This document shows, piece by piece, positions 1-5,264 of a stretch of 5,264 bases of DNA (its first letter is position 1; every line of letters begins with the position of its first letter). Source of the DNA: Euryarchaeota archaeon UBA60 (GTDB lineage: Archaea; Thermoplasmatota; Poseidoniia; Poseidoniales; Poseidoniaceae); the NCBI GenBank assembly GCA_002503395.1, contig DARQ01000050.1, forward strand, positions 4,096 through 9,359, given 5' to 3'. Under the pieces are notes generated by a model. That model was not told the DNA's origin, searched no databases, and saw only the letters and a program-made list of their open reading frames with translations. Made by a program: the position numbers and the translations under genes.

Positions 1-67
1 ACGTTGGAAGTGGCGTAAGAAGAAACTACGCCGACGAAAGCGTGCACGTCGCCAATCCAAGATGTGA
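1..67 (+). CDS. rpl41e: Ribosomal protein eL41 (L41e), 3' end only
   Basis: The last 21 residues of a very basic mini-protein are read in the frame of bases 2-67, ending at TGA 65-67. They begin RWKWRKKKLRRRKRARR and finish QSKM. More than half of the residues are Arg or Lys and there are two Trp. eL41 is a single-helix protein of about 25-37 residues that sits at the ribosomal subunit interface, and archaeal versions carry the same RWKW followed by alternating basic residues. The start codon lies left of the window: base 1 is the third base of a codon ending in A, so the Met is at least one codon further out. The tRNA-Trp gene follows after 25 bp, and no clear TATA box lies between, so the two may share a transcript. 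The recognition rests on a short basic peptide, which is why confidence is not higher. Confidence 0.75.
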   Translation, partial: RWKWRKKKLRRRKRARRQSKM

Positions 68-130
68 GGAATTGCATCTAGTAACTACATTTGGGGGTAT
101 AGTATAACCTGGTAGTATCGTGGGCTCCAA

Positions 131-241
131 TTGCACGGGAATGACGACTGGTGGGTTGCTGAAAGTTGATACCAACTGGAGCACCTACCCGAGGCATCTC
201 GCACTAATGTCCGTACTAACTGAAACGGCGAATCAGAAGAA
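131..241 (+). other. tRNA-Trp intron, about 111 nt
   Basis: This stretch separates the two halves of the anticodon arm. The boundaries are set by the canonical 37/38 position; because bases 130, 241 and 242 are all A, a one-base slide cannot be excluded. A bulge-helix-bulge motif is only relaxed here: loop bases 125-128 (CTCC) can face 236-239 (GAAG) with three of four pairs formed. Inside the intron there is a perfect hairpin, AGTTG (164-168) with CAACT (173-177) and a 4-nt loop, and a short CGAG/CTCG hairpin (190-193 with 198-201). Bases 173-182 are complementary at nine of ten positions to 124-133, which covers the anticodon and the 5' splice site. The box C/D-like elements are listed separately. 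Confidence 0.85.
141..162 (+). ncRNA. Candidate intron-encoded box C/D guide segment (C-guide-D')
   Basis: Bases 141-147 read ATGACGA, one change from the box C consensus RUGAUGA. An 11-nt spacer (148-158) follows, then CTGA (159-162), a perfect box D/D' sequence; this spacing is typical of archaeal C/D guide RNAs. The spacer base-pairs with tRNA-Trp itself: bases 148-157 form ten continuous pairs (three of them G-U) with 241-250, or equally with A37 to G46 of the spliced tRNA. The rule of the fifth base before box D points to C40 (base 244), one position off residue 39, which the Haloferax tRNA-Trp intron guides. A C'-like TTGATA lies at 166-171 but sits within a hairpin. The only later perfect CTGA is at 220-223, too far away for a normal second guide. 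One half of the guide is well supported and the other half is doubtful. Confidence 0.45.
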
Positions 242-353
242 ACCCGCTGGTCAGGGTTCAAATCCCTGTGCCCCCATCTCAATATTATTTCAGCGAAATT
301 CAAACTTCGTGATGATTCGTGTTATACTTCACAGTCGTGACCTCCGCTTTTGC

Positions 354-360
354 TTATATC
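354..360 (+). promoter_or_regulatory. Archaeal TATA box for the aminotransferase operon
   Basis: TTATATC is centred about 25 bp before the ATG at 382. At that distance transcription would begin at or next to the start codon, giving a leaderless mRNA. No Shine-Dalgarno sequence precedes the ATG, which agrees. A second AT-rich match, TTATACTT at 322-329, would give a leader of about 30 nt and is the alternative. Confidence 0.6.
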
Positions 361-381
361 TAAGTCCCTATTGCATATGTT

Positions 382-1527
382 ATGGCTGGCTTCGCCGACC
401 GCGCCACCGCAATTCAACCGACCGGTGTGCGCAAGATGTTCGACATGGCCGGAGACGATATCATTTCCTTTGGTCTGGGCGAGCCCGACTTCCAACCCCC
501 GGAGGTAGCCATCGAGGCGATGGCCAAAGCGATGCGTGCTGGTCATAACAAATACACAACAACTGCCGGACTACCAGCCCTGCGGCAGAAGATTGCCGAA
601 TCATGGGCACCCTACCAACCGGGCCTATCGGCGGATAACGTGTGCATGACGATGAGCGGGACGAACGCTCTGCTGAACTGTTTCATGACCTTGGTAAACC
701 CGGGAAAGAATGTCCTTCTCCCCGAGCCCTATTTTCCCCTGTATGGGCCTGATGTGACCCTCTGTGGCGGCGAGCCGCGCTTCTATCCGTGCCTGTTTGA
801 GAATGAGTTCATCCCCCAGATTGAAACTCTGGAAGCGATGGTCGACGACGATACGGTGGCCATTCTCTACAACTTCCCATCCAATCCGACCGGCGCCACC
901 TTGGATACCCAACAGCGCGATGAACTGCTCGCCTTCGCCCGTCGTCACGACCTGTGGATTGTCTCCGATGAGGTCTATGACCGAATTGTCTACGACTGCG
1001 ACCACGTCTCATTTCTGGGCACCGGTTATGAGAACCTGATCTTGATCAATAGTTTCTCCAAGACCTTCGCCATGACCGGGTGGCGAATCGGCTACCTCCT
1101 ATCGACTAACCTAGCGGTGATGCAGGAGTTGATCAAAGTGCAATATTACATCACCGCGTGCTCTAACGATGCGATGCAATACGCGGTGCTCGAGGCCTTT
1201 GTAGGTGCTGATGACTATCCTGAGCAGATGGCGGTCGAATTCAAGGCGCGACGAGATTTAATCTGTTCCCGGCTCAATGCCATGCCCGGCGTATCCTGTC
1301 ATGTTCCGCGCGGTGCGTTCTACGTCTTCCCAAAGGTTGAAGTCCCAGGTCTGAACTCTGAGGAGGTGGCGCTTGAACTTCTCAAAGGTGGTGTGCTCTG
1401 CTCCCCCGGCACTGCATTCGGGGGTTCCGGTGAGGGTCATCTTCGCTTTGCCTATACCATCTCGCGCGAAGATATCTCTGCTGGGATGGATAAGGTTGCG
1501 GCAACACTATCCGGATTGAGAAAATAG
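382..1527 (+). CDS. PLP-dependent aminotransferase, class I/II (aspartate aminotransferase family)
   Basis: A 381-residue cytoplasmic enzyme of the usual family length, complete at both ends. It moves an amino group between an amino acid and a 2-oxo acid using pyridoxal phosphate. Visible landmarks, with their classical roles: GLGEPDF near the N-terminus (residues 31-37); NKYTTTAGLPALR (56-68), supplying the Tyr that contacts the cofactor phosphate; SGTNA (92-96) in the phosphate-binding loop; SNPTG (167-171) with Asn168; SDEVYD (195-200) with Asp196 holding the pyridine nitrogen and Tyr199 the ring oxygen; SFSKTFAMTGWRIGY (224-238) with Schiff-base Lys227 and phosphate-binding Arg235; and LRFAY (354-358) with Arg355 for the substrate carboxylate. 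All catalytic residues are present. The ATG at 382 gives a normal N-terminus (ADRATAIQPTGVRKMF) and fits the TATA spacing. The substrate cannot be fixed from sequence: aspartate is the default guess, with alanine or aromatic amino acids possible. It leads a probable two-gene operon. Confidence 0.95.
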   Translation: MAGFADRATAIQPTGVRKMFDMAGDDIISFGLGEPDFQPPEVAIEAMAKAMRAGHNKYTTTAGLPALRQKIAESWAPYQPGLSADNVCMTMSGTNALLNCFMTLVNPGKNVLLPEPYFPLYGPDVTLCGGEPRFYPCLFENEFIPQIETLEAMVDDDTVAILYNFPSNPTGATLDTQQRDELLAFARRHDLWIVSDEVYDRIVYDCDHVSFLGTGYENLILINSFSKTFAMTGWRIGYLLSTNLAVMQELIKVQYYITACSNDAMQYAVLEAFVGADDYPEQMAVEFKARRDLICSRLNAMPGVSCHVPRGAFYVFPKVEVPGLNSEEVALELLKGGVLCSPGTAFGGSGEGHLRFAYTISREDISAGMDKVAATLSGLRK

Positions 1528-1530
1528 TGA

Positions 1531-1536
1531 AGGTGA
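1531..1536 (+). promoter_or_regulatory. Shine-Dalgarno site of the small membrane protein gene
   Basis: AGGTGA is fully complementary to the 3' end of archaeal 16S rRNA and lies 4 nt before the ATG at 1541, within the 13-bp gap after the aminotransferase stop. The internal gene of the pair has this site and the leading gene does not, the usual archaeal contrast between leadered downstream and leaderless first genes. This supports co-transcription. Confidence 0.75.
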
Positions 1537-1540
1537 GAAT

Positions 1541-2128
1541 ATGGCAATCGCCTGGGGACTTTTTCTCCTCGTCAGTGGTTTTCTGGCCGGCCATCTGATT
1601 CCACGCCTACCCCTAATCATCATTCCTCGCCTGCGCTCTTTCAACCAATCCTTCCCGTCCCACCCACGTCCAATCCCTGTCGATGCCCATCTCGTTGCAC
1701 GAGTATTACAGATGCGCACAACACGCCGCTGGGGTCTGGTTTTCACCATCATCCCACTTTTGTTCGGATGGATGATGCTGAAGTGGTCGGCGGCCATGTT
1801 TGGCATGGGATTATTTCTCGCCGGAGGCTGGACTCTCATGTCATGGCTGTTGCCTTTGGCTCCTGGTGTGGCCAACTCACCATGGAGTATGGAGGTCGCC
1901 CAGCAACTCCAGATCGTGCGTAATCTCTGCGAGAGTGAAGACGGTTGTTGTGAATCACCTCAGCCGGAGTGGGAATTGACCGCGGTGCGCTGTGCCGCAT
2001 GCCGCTCAACACTTCTCAATCTGGCGCGCCCCGATCTCGGTCGACCGCGTCGTGATGGAAAGTTCAAGGGTTTTTTTCGCATCTGGATTTCCGATGGTGG
2101 CGCGATGCTGGTCGGCGAAGAAGAGTGA
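1541..2128 (+). CDS. Small membrane protein with a cysteine-rich cytoplasmic or surface tail, unknown function
   Basis: I do not recognise a named family. The 195-residue product has an N-terminal hydrophobic segment (about residues 3-28), a basic, proline-rich stretch (29-63, including PSHPRPIP), and two closely spaced hydrophobic segments (about 64-80 and 84-107) that look like a helical hairpin. The remaining 85 residues are soluble and contain five cysteines: Cys130, Cys136, Cys137, and a CAAC pair at Cys151 and Cys154. The CxxC plus an upstream Cys pair could form a small zinc-ribbon-like site, but this is only a suggestion. The start is fixed by the AGGTGA site 4 nt upstream. The gene follows the aminotransferase by 13 bp and is probably in its operon, although no functional link is visible. 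Its TGA stop touches the stop codon of the opposing gene. A run of seven T at 2071-2077 is a point where a sequencing indel would change the C-terminus. Confidence 0.8.
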   Translation: MAIAWGLFLLVSGFLAGHLIPRLPLIIIPRLRSFNQSFPSHPRPIPVDAHLVARVLQMRTTRRWGLVFTIIPLLFGWMMLKWSAAMFGMGLFLAGGWTLMSWLLPLAPGVANSPWSMEVAQQLQIVRNLCESEDGCCESPQPEWELTAVRCAACRSTLLNLARPDLGRPRRDGKFKGFFRIWISDGGAMLVGEEE

Positions 2129-3328
2129 TTAATCGAATCTCTCGAACATCGACATCGTCGTTTCGGTTTCTAAACCATCTTCTGAAGTTGTACCGGTATT
2201 GGTACCACCGGCCACACTGCTCGTTATCGCCTCGCCGCCAGCCAATATACCGACTCCGGCAACAGTTCCGGCCGCGATATCTATTCCTCGCCCGAGCATA
2301 TTACCGGTTTTCTCCTCATCACCCATCGCGGGATTACCATTTCCCTCTTCACCATCAACCCACTCGTCATCTTCACCTTCGGGTGATTTCCAATCATCTT
2401 CAGATTCGAGAAGTAACCACTCAGGCAATCGTTTTCCGCCACCAGCAAGCACTGTGAGGGTGGTGAAAGCGGACAGCGGCATCACCGCCAAGGCGGTCAA
2501 CAGGTCGAGGAATGAATTCTCCGGTACCGAGCCGATATTGAGCCAGTCCTCGAAAATCGCCTTCTCGGCGGCGATGCTGGTGCCGATGTCTGGACCAATC
2601 CAGGTGATGACGATGAGGCTGGCCAAGCGCCCTAACAACCACAGCACGAGAATCGGCGCCAACCAAGAGAGCCGGGTCATCGAGATCAGCCACCTCCTGG
2701 TGAAGGCGGCGATGGTGACGAATTTCTTAGCGAACTTCGGATAGATCTGCATCAGGAAAATCAGGATCACAATATATGAGAGCAAGGCGAATTCCAGTAC
2801 TCTCTGCTGTGCCATCCAAGTGTCGGGAATCAGCAGAATCGTCGCCAGTGGAAGTACCACCATCGCCAATTGGAATGGAATCGCCAACAGTACCAGACCG
2901 CCATGGATCGAGAGCAGTCCATAACCTTCACTGTAACGATGATTTATCAGCCGCGTCATCCGCCCTTGCGGAGAGTGAAACTGCCGCATCTTGCACCTCG
3001 CCACCGCCTCGGCTTCCCTCCGTCCCCTGATGATTCCCACTGCCCTGAGCCAGCCTCCTTGACGGACTACGCTCTTGGGCATGAAACCACCCATCAGCAA
3101 TGCCAGTGCCAAGGCAATCATCCCGTAGGTCAATGAGGCACTGATGATCCAAGGAATCATCATCTGCTGAAAGTTGATCGAAAAACCAGAATCGGTCTTT
3201 GAGAAGGCGAATAGATAGGTAATCGAAAAAGCCGCCATTGGGGTTATCAGAATCTGACCGATGACAACCCCGGTCAACCACAGCCGTGGAATCAGTGAAT
3301 TTCTCCCTCCGGACACGGTCTTGTGCAA
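2129..3328 (-). CDS. Multi-pass membrane protein with acidic and glycine-rich tail, unknown function
   Basis: The product is about 399 residues and matches no family I recognise. Hydrophobic segments that look like membrane helices lie at about residues 15-42, 57-83, 138-168, 178-197, 217-243 and 272-297. A basic loop separates helices 2 and 3 (KSVVRQGGWLRAVGIIRGRR and onward to about 130), which would place it in the cytoplasm. After helix 6 comes a strongly acidic stretch (307-340, many Glu, Asp and Gly), then a glycine- and alanine-rich, mildly hydrophobic segment (350-374) and a Thr-rich end finishing FERFD. The start is uncertain. The frame has no ATG before helix 1; it opens after a TGA at 3376-3374, and the candidates are TTG at 3328 and GTG at 3316. 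The first in-frame ATG (residue 31) lies inside helix 1. It is divergent from the secreted protein gene and convergent with the small membrane protein gene. Confidence 0.85.
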   Translation of the reverse strand: MHKTVSGGRNSLIPRLWLTGVVIGQILITPMAAFSITYLFAFSKTDSGFSINFQQMMIPWIISASLTYGMIALALALLMGGFMPKSVVRQGGWLRAVGIIRGRREAEAVARCKMRQFHSPQGRMTRLINHRYSEGYGLLSIHGGLVLLAIPFQLAMVVLPLATILLIPDTWMAQQRVLEFALLSYIVILIFLMQIYPKFAKKFVTIAAFTRRWLISMTRLSWLAPILVLWLLGRLASLIVITWIGPDIGTSIAAEKAIFEDWLNIGSVPENSFLDLLTALAVMPLSAFTTLTVLAGGGKRLPEWLLLESEDDWKSPEGEDDEWVDGEEGNGNPAMGDEEKTGNMLGRGIDIAAGTVAGVGILAGGEAITSSVAGGTNTGTTSEDGLETETTMSMFERFD

Positions 3329-3391
3329 ACCCTTGGTGCTTTGAGTATTGGCCTTGGCGCGCCGACCTATCGGTCATTTCGACTCTACTTG

Positions 3392-3398
3392 CCAAATA
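3392..3398 (-). promoter_or_regulatory. Weak TATA-like box for the minus-strand membrane protein gene
   Basis: Read on the minus strand, TATTTGG is the only AT-rich element in the divergent region at a usable distance. It would start transcription near 3370 and leave a leader of about 40 nt before the TTG at 3328. The match is poor, and the uncertain start codon makes the spacing test weak. Confidence 0.25.
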
Positions 3399-3404
3399 TC
3401 CGAC

Positions 3405-3419
3405 CTGCCCTACGGGCAG
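3405..3419. repeat. Perfect inverted repeat with 6-bp arms and 3-bp spacer
   Basis: CTGCCC-TAC-GGGCAG lies within the 140-bp divergent region. It could be a protein-binding palindrome or, in RNA, a short GC-rich hairpin. It has no T run after it on the plus strand, so it is not an obvious terminator. It sits between the two presumed promoters. Confidence 0.55.
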
Positions 3420-3428
3420 TCAGTCATC

Positions 3429-3442
3429 AAGCGTGAACGCTT
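3429..3442. promoter_or_regulatory. Perfect palindrome abutting the secreted-protein promoter, possible operator
   Basis: AAGCGT-GA-ACGCTT has perfect 6-bp arms and a 2-bp spacer. Its right arm overlaps the first bases of the TATA-like TTATGAC at 3441-3447. A dimeric repressor or activator bound here could block or assist TBP/TFB. The symmetry is seen in the sequence; the regulatory role is inference. Confidence 0.45.
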
Positions 3443-3447
3443 ATGAC
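3441..3447 (+). promoter_or_regulatory. Weak TATA-like box for the secreted protein gene
   Basis: TTATGAC is centred about 25 bp before the ATG at 3469, the position expected for leaderless archaeal transcription. The sequence itself is only a partial match. No Shine-Dalgarno sequence precedes the ATG, which is compatible with a leaderless start. Confidence 0.4.
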
Positions 3448-3468
3448 CCTTAGCGGATTGGCGAGTCT

Positions 3469-5264
3469 ATGCGCTCGCGCCTCGGGTTATCGATAATGCT
3501 GGTGGTAATGATGCTGGTGCAAACCTTCGGGTTGTTGGCTCAGGTCCCTGAGGTCGGAGATGAAGGCGAGCGAGCCGATGCTGCTGCCCGCGGCGGTTCC
3601 AACGATGATTTTAGGTTAATCTCCATCGCTGTAGGTAATGACTCGGTAGAGCCACAATCCTGGTACAACCCTAACGGCAGTGAGGTCACCTACACCTTCA
3701 CCGGCCAGCAGATGCCAATCACAATCACCGCCAAGCGTTTGGGAAGTTCGGCAACCGGCAAGGCGGCACAGGTCACTTTTGAAGCGCTGCACCCGATTGG
3801 GTACGTCGATTATACAGAGACTTGGCAGACGCAGGAATTATTCGGTGGGCAGAGTAATGAGAAGGAGATTTACTGGACTCCCCCTGCCGCTCACAGCGAA
3901 TTAGTCAACGGCAGTCTGGAGGGAGGTTGGATTCTGCGGGCGACGGTTTACCATGCCCACGACAACCGTAATGACAACGATGTTCTCGACTACATTCTGC
4001 CGGTCGCAATAGACGCTGATGCGATGGACGGAACCGCGCTGAGCGCCAATGTTCTAACCTTCTTACCATTCGGTTATCCCGGTGGTGGTGCCGATGCAGA
4101 TTCGAGTGGTGCGTGGCAGAGTGAGAATGGCGGCGTCGTCGGGAGTGGTCATTGGCGACACTCCGACCCTGGTAGCGAATACCCAAGTGGCCACCCACAC
4201 GACCGCTTGGTACGTGGATTCTGGCCCGTCAGTGATGGCACAAGCCAACCAAGTTGTGGCAACAGTGCTCAGCATGAACCTGGTGCCCCAGCGGTCTATA
4301 GCTACTATTACTGCAAGCAATTCATCATCAGTGGCGACTATGTTTCACTCGATCTCCATGTCCGCACCTGGGGGCGAATGGGTTCGGGAGATGCGACCAG
4401 CATCGAGTTGTGGCGAACTGGTGGGACAAATATCCGCAGTAATCTGTCTGACTATTCTCCAAGCACTTCCGAGACATCGTGGACCAATATTACCTGGCGA
4501 CCAGATAATTTTGAAATGGGCGGTCATGCTTGGTTCATGGGAATGCACTTCGCCAGCGATAGTTCTCTCTCTGAAGAGGGAATGCACGTCGATGACTGGC
4601 TGATTTTCGGAGTTGAGAAAGTCAGTAATTTCACTTTGGACATAGTATGTGATGACCCGGTTTCGGGTTATTCTGCTGTGCCGAATCAATTGTTGAGTCT
4701 TAATTGCCTGATTACCAATAATGGCTACAGATCAGCTGTTGTCGGAGTTCACTCCAACGTCACGAATATGAGTTGGATGGACCCGATGAATCCGGCAATC
4801 CGCATTGATTCATCCAATCCGACCCACCATGGTACAGATGTCGTTCTGCCTTCTATTCCACCTGGGAACACAACTGAGATGTGGATCAACCTCAGTATTC
4901 CAAAAGGGGCTGATGTTCAATCGCAGACTTGGAATATATGGTGGGATGATGCGCGGCCGTTCGATTCCGATATCAAGGGTAGTTTTTCTTTGGCTGTGGT
5001 AATCACCGAGCAATTCAGTCTGTTACTGACTTCATCATCGCCCCTCCTCGCCGCGACCCTCCTGCCGGGCGAGAGTTCCGAGGTGCCGATGCGTTTGGAG
5101 AATACCGGAAATCGTGAGGCGACCTTCACATTGACCGCATCATTCCCCGGAGAGGGATGGTCGGCGCAATTCACAAACCAGACCGGCGCATCTTTCCTAC
5201 CGATTTATCTAATCCGCGGCGAGTCCCATGACTTCAATGTTAACATCACCGCGGCTTCCGATTC
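3469..5264 (+). CDS. Large secreted surface protein with signal peptide and beta-sandwich-like modules, 3' end outside window
   Basis: The frame from ATG 3469 runs 598 codons to the window edge without a stop. Residues 1-24 form a Sec signal peptide: MRSR, a hydrophobic core (LGLSIMLVVMMLVQTFGLL), and probable cleavage after Ala24. An acidic linker follows (28-47). Residues about 48-200 are rich in Thr, Val and aromatics and look like a beta-sandwich. Residues about 276-383 resemble a jelly-roll of the MAM or immune-inhibitor-A kind, ending GMHVDDWLIFG. Two later segments (about 388-480 and 515-595) contain ITNNG and LPGESSEVPMRLENTGN, the style of NEW3/CARDB-type extracellular repeats. About a dozen N-X-S/T sequons (for example Asn57, 69, 147, 325, 340, 387, 430, 433, 467, 474, 570, 592) suggest N-glycosylation. 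Cys263/Cys282 and Cys394/Cys413 could form disulfides. No catalytic motif is visible in this part. The domain names are by resemblance only. A role at the cell surface is likely; the function is unknown. Confidence 0.9.
   Translation, partial: MRSRLGLSIMLVVMMLVQTFGLLAQVPEVGDEGERADAAARGGSNDDFRLISIAVGNDSVEPQSWYNPNGSEVTYTFTGQQMPITITAKRLGSSATGKAAQVTFEALHPIGYVDYTETWQTQELFGGQSNEKEIYWTPPAAHSELVNGSLEGGWILRATVYHAHDNRNDNDVLDYILPVAIDADAMDGTALSANVLTFLPFGYPGGGADADSSGAWQSENGGVVGSGHWRHSDPGSEYPSGHPHDRLVRGFWPVSDGTSQPSCGNSAQHEPGAPAVYSYYYCKQFIISGDYVSLDLHVRTWGRMGSGDATSIELWRTGGTNIRSNLSDYSPSTSETSWTNITWRPDNFEMGGHAWFMGMHFASDSSLSEEGMHVDDWLIFGVEKVSNFTLDIVCDDPVSGYSAVPNQLLSLNCLITNNGYRSAVVGVHSNVTNMSWMDPMNPAIRIDSSNPTHHGTDVVLPSIPPGNTTEMWINLSIPKGADVQSQTWNIWWDDARPFDSDIKGSFSLAVVITEQFSLLLTSSSPLLAATLLPGESSEVPMRLENTGNREATFTLTASFPGEGWSAQFTNQTGASFLPIYLIRGESHDFNVNITAASD

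Larger units (their letters stand above)
93..276 (+). tRNA. tRNA-Trp (anticodon CCA) with an intron at position 37/38
   Basis: A full cloverleaf can be drawn across an intron. Acceptor stem: GGGGGTA (93-99) pairs with TGCCCCC (269-275) with one G-U, and the discriminator base is A276. D arm: GTAT (102-105) pairs with GTAT (115-118) through two A-U and two G-U pairs, with loop AACCTGGTA containing the conserved GG. Anticodon stem: GTGGG (120-124) pairs with CCCGC (243-247) with one G-U. The loop is C125 T126, anticodon CCA (127-129), A130, then A242 after splicing. The variable loop is TGGT (248-251). T arm: CAGGG (252-256) and CCCTG (264-268) enclose TTCAAAT. CCA is not encoded; TCTC follows. 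The CCA anticodon and A73 fit tRNA-Trp. Long introns at this site are characteristic of archaeal tRNA-Trp genes. No convincing TATA box lies 25 nt upstream, so it may be processed from a transcript shared with eL41. Confidence 0.93.

Noticed and set aside
220..223. CTGA as the terminal box D of the intron guide RNA
   Set aside because: It lies about 48 nt after the C'-like sequence, too far for a normal guide, and the bases just before it show no complementarity to the anticodon arm.
120..548. Plus-strand open frame across the tRNA and the start of the aminotransferase gene
   Set aside because: It overlaps the tRNA-Trp gene and the well-supported aminotransferase in another frame, and its peptide has no protein-like pattern.
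2071..2077. T7 run as a transcription terminator
   Set aside because: It is inside the small membrane protein gene, about 50 bp before the stop, where it encodes part of Gly-Phe-Phe; termination there would remove the end of the gene.
2199..2744. Plus-strand open frame of 181 codons rich in Pro and Ser
   Set aside because: It lies antisense within the six-helix membrane protein gene. The minus frame shows coherent membrane helices over its whole length; the Ser/Pro-rich reading is what antisense of such codons gives.
2928..3395. Minus-strand frame of 155 codons starting near the divergent region
   Set aside because: Most of it overlaps the membrane helices of the longer minus-strand gene in another frame and has no hydrophobic pattern. 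Its N-terminal part is kept only as a possible sign of a frameshift.
4082..4603. Plus-strand 173-codon frame and opposing minus-strand frames between 3905 and 4689
   Set aside because: The secreted protein frame is open across the whole region and carries a signal peptide and domain-like composition; these are shadows of it.
1..5264. Mobile element, CRISPR array, toxin-antitoxin or defence system
   Set aside because: I see no transposase, terminal inverted repeats, regular short repeats, nuclease motifs or small paired genes anywhere in the window.

Overview
The window reads as archaeal DNA, most likely from a marine planktonic euryarchaeon of the Poseidoniales (Marine Group II) type. Three things support an archaeon: the end of a ribosomal protein eL41 gene with an RWKW core like that of archaeal eL41, a tRNA-Trp(CCA) gene split by a roughly 111-nt intron after the anticodon with no encoded CCA tail, and TATA-like boxes placed about 25 nt before start codons, as in leaderless archaeal transcription. 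The Poseidoniales assignment is an inference from gene style (compact layout, large secreted sequon-rich surface protein, unfamiliar membrane proteins); no marker gene in the window proves it.

Layout. 1-67: the C-terminal end of eL41. 93-276: intron-containing tRNA-Trp, whose intron carries a plausible box C/D guide segment. 354-360: TATA box. 382-1527: a fold-type I PLP-dependent aminotransferase of the aspartate aminotransferase family, followed after 13 bp and a perfect Shine-Dalgarno sequence by a small membrane protein with a cysteine-rich tail (1541-2128); these two look like one operon. 3328-2129 on the minus strand: a six-helix membrane protein with an acidic and glycine-rich tail. 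Its stop codon directly abuts the stop of the preceding gene, with no base between them. 3329-3468: a divergent intergenic region with two perfect inverted repeats and weak TATA candidates. 3469-5264: the first 598 codons of a large secreted protein with a signal peptide and beta-sandwich-like modules, still open at the window edge.

How the genes fit together. eL41 and tRNA-Trp are translation genes. The aminotransferase is a metabolic gene and the small membrane protein is probably co-transcribed with it, but no functional link is evident. The minus-strand membrane protein and the secreted protein are divergently transcribed from one 140-bp region and could share regulation; both point to the cell envelope. 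I see no mobile element, CRISPR array, toxin-antitoxin pair or defence locus. The most interesting item is the tRNA-Trp intron with its self-directed guide complementarity, a known theme in haloarchaea that is worth checking in this lineage.
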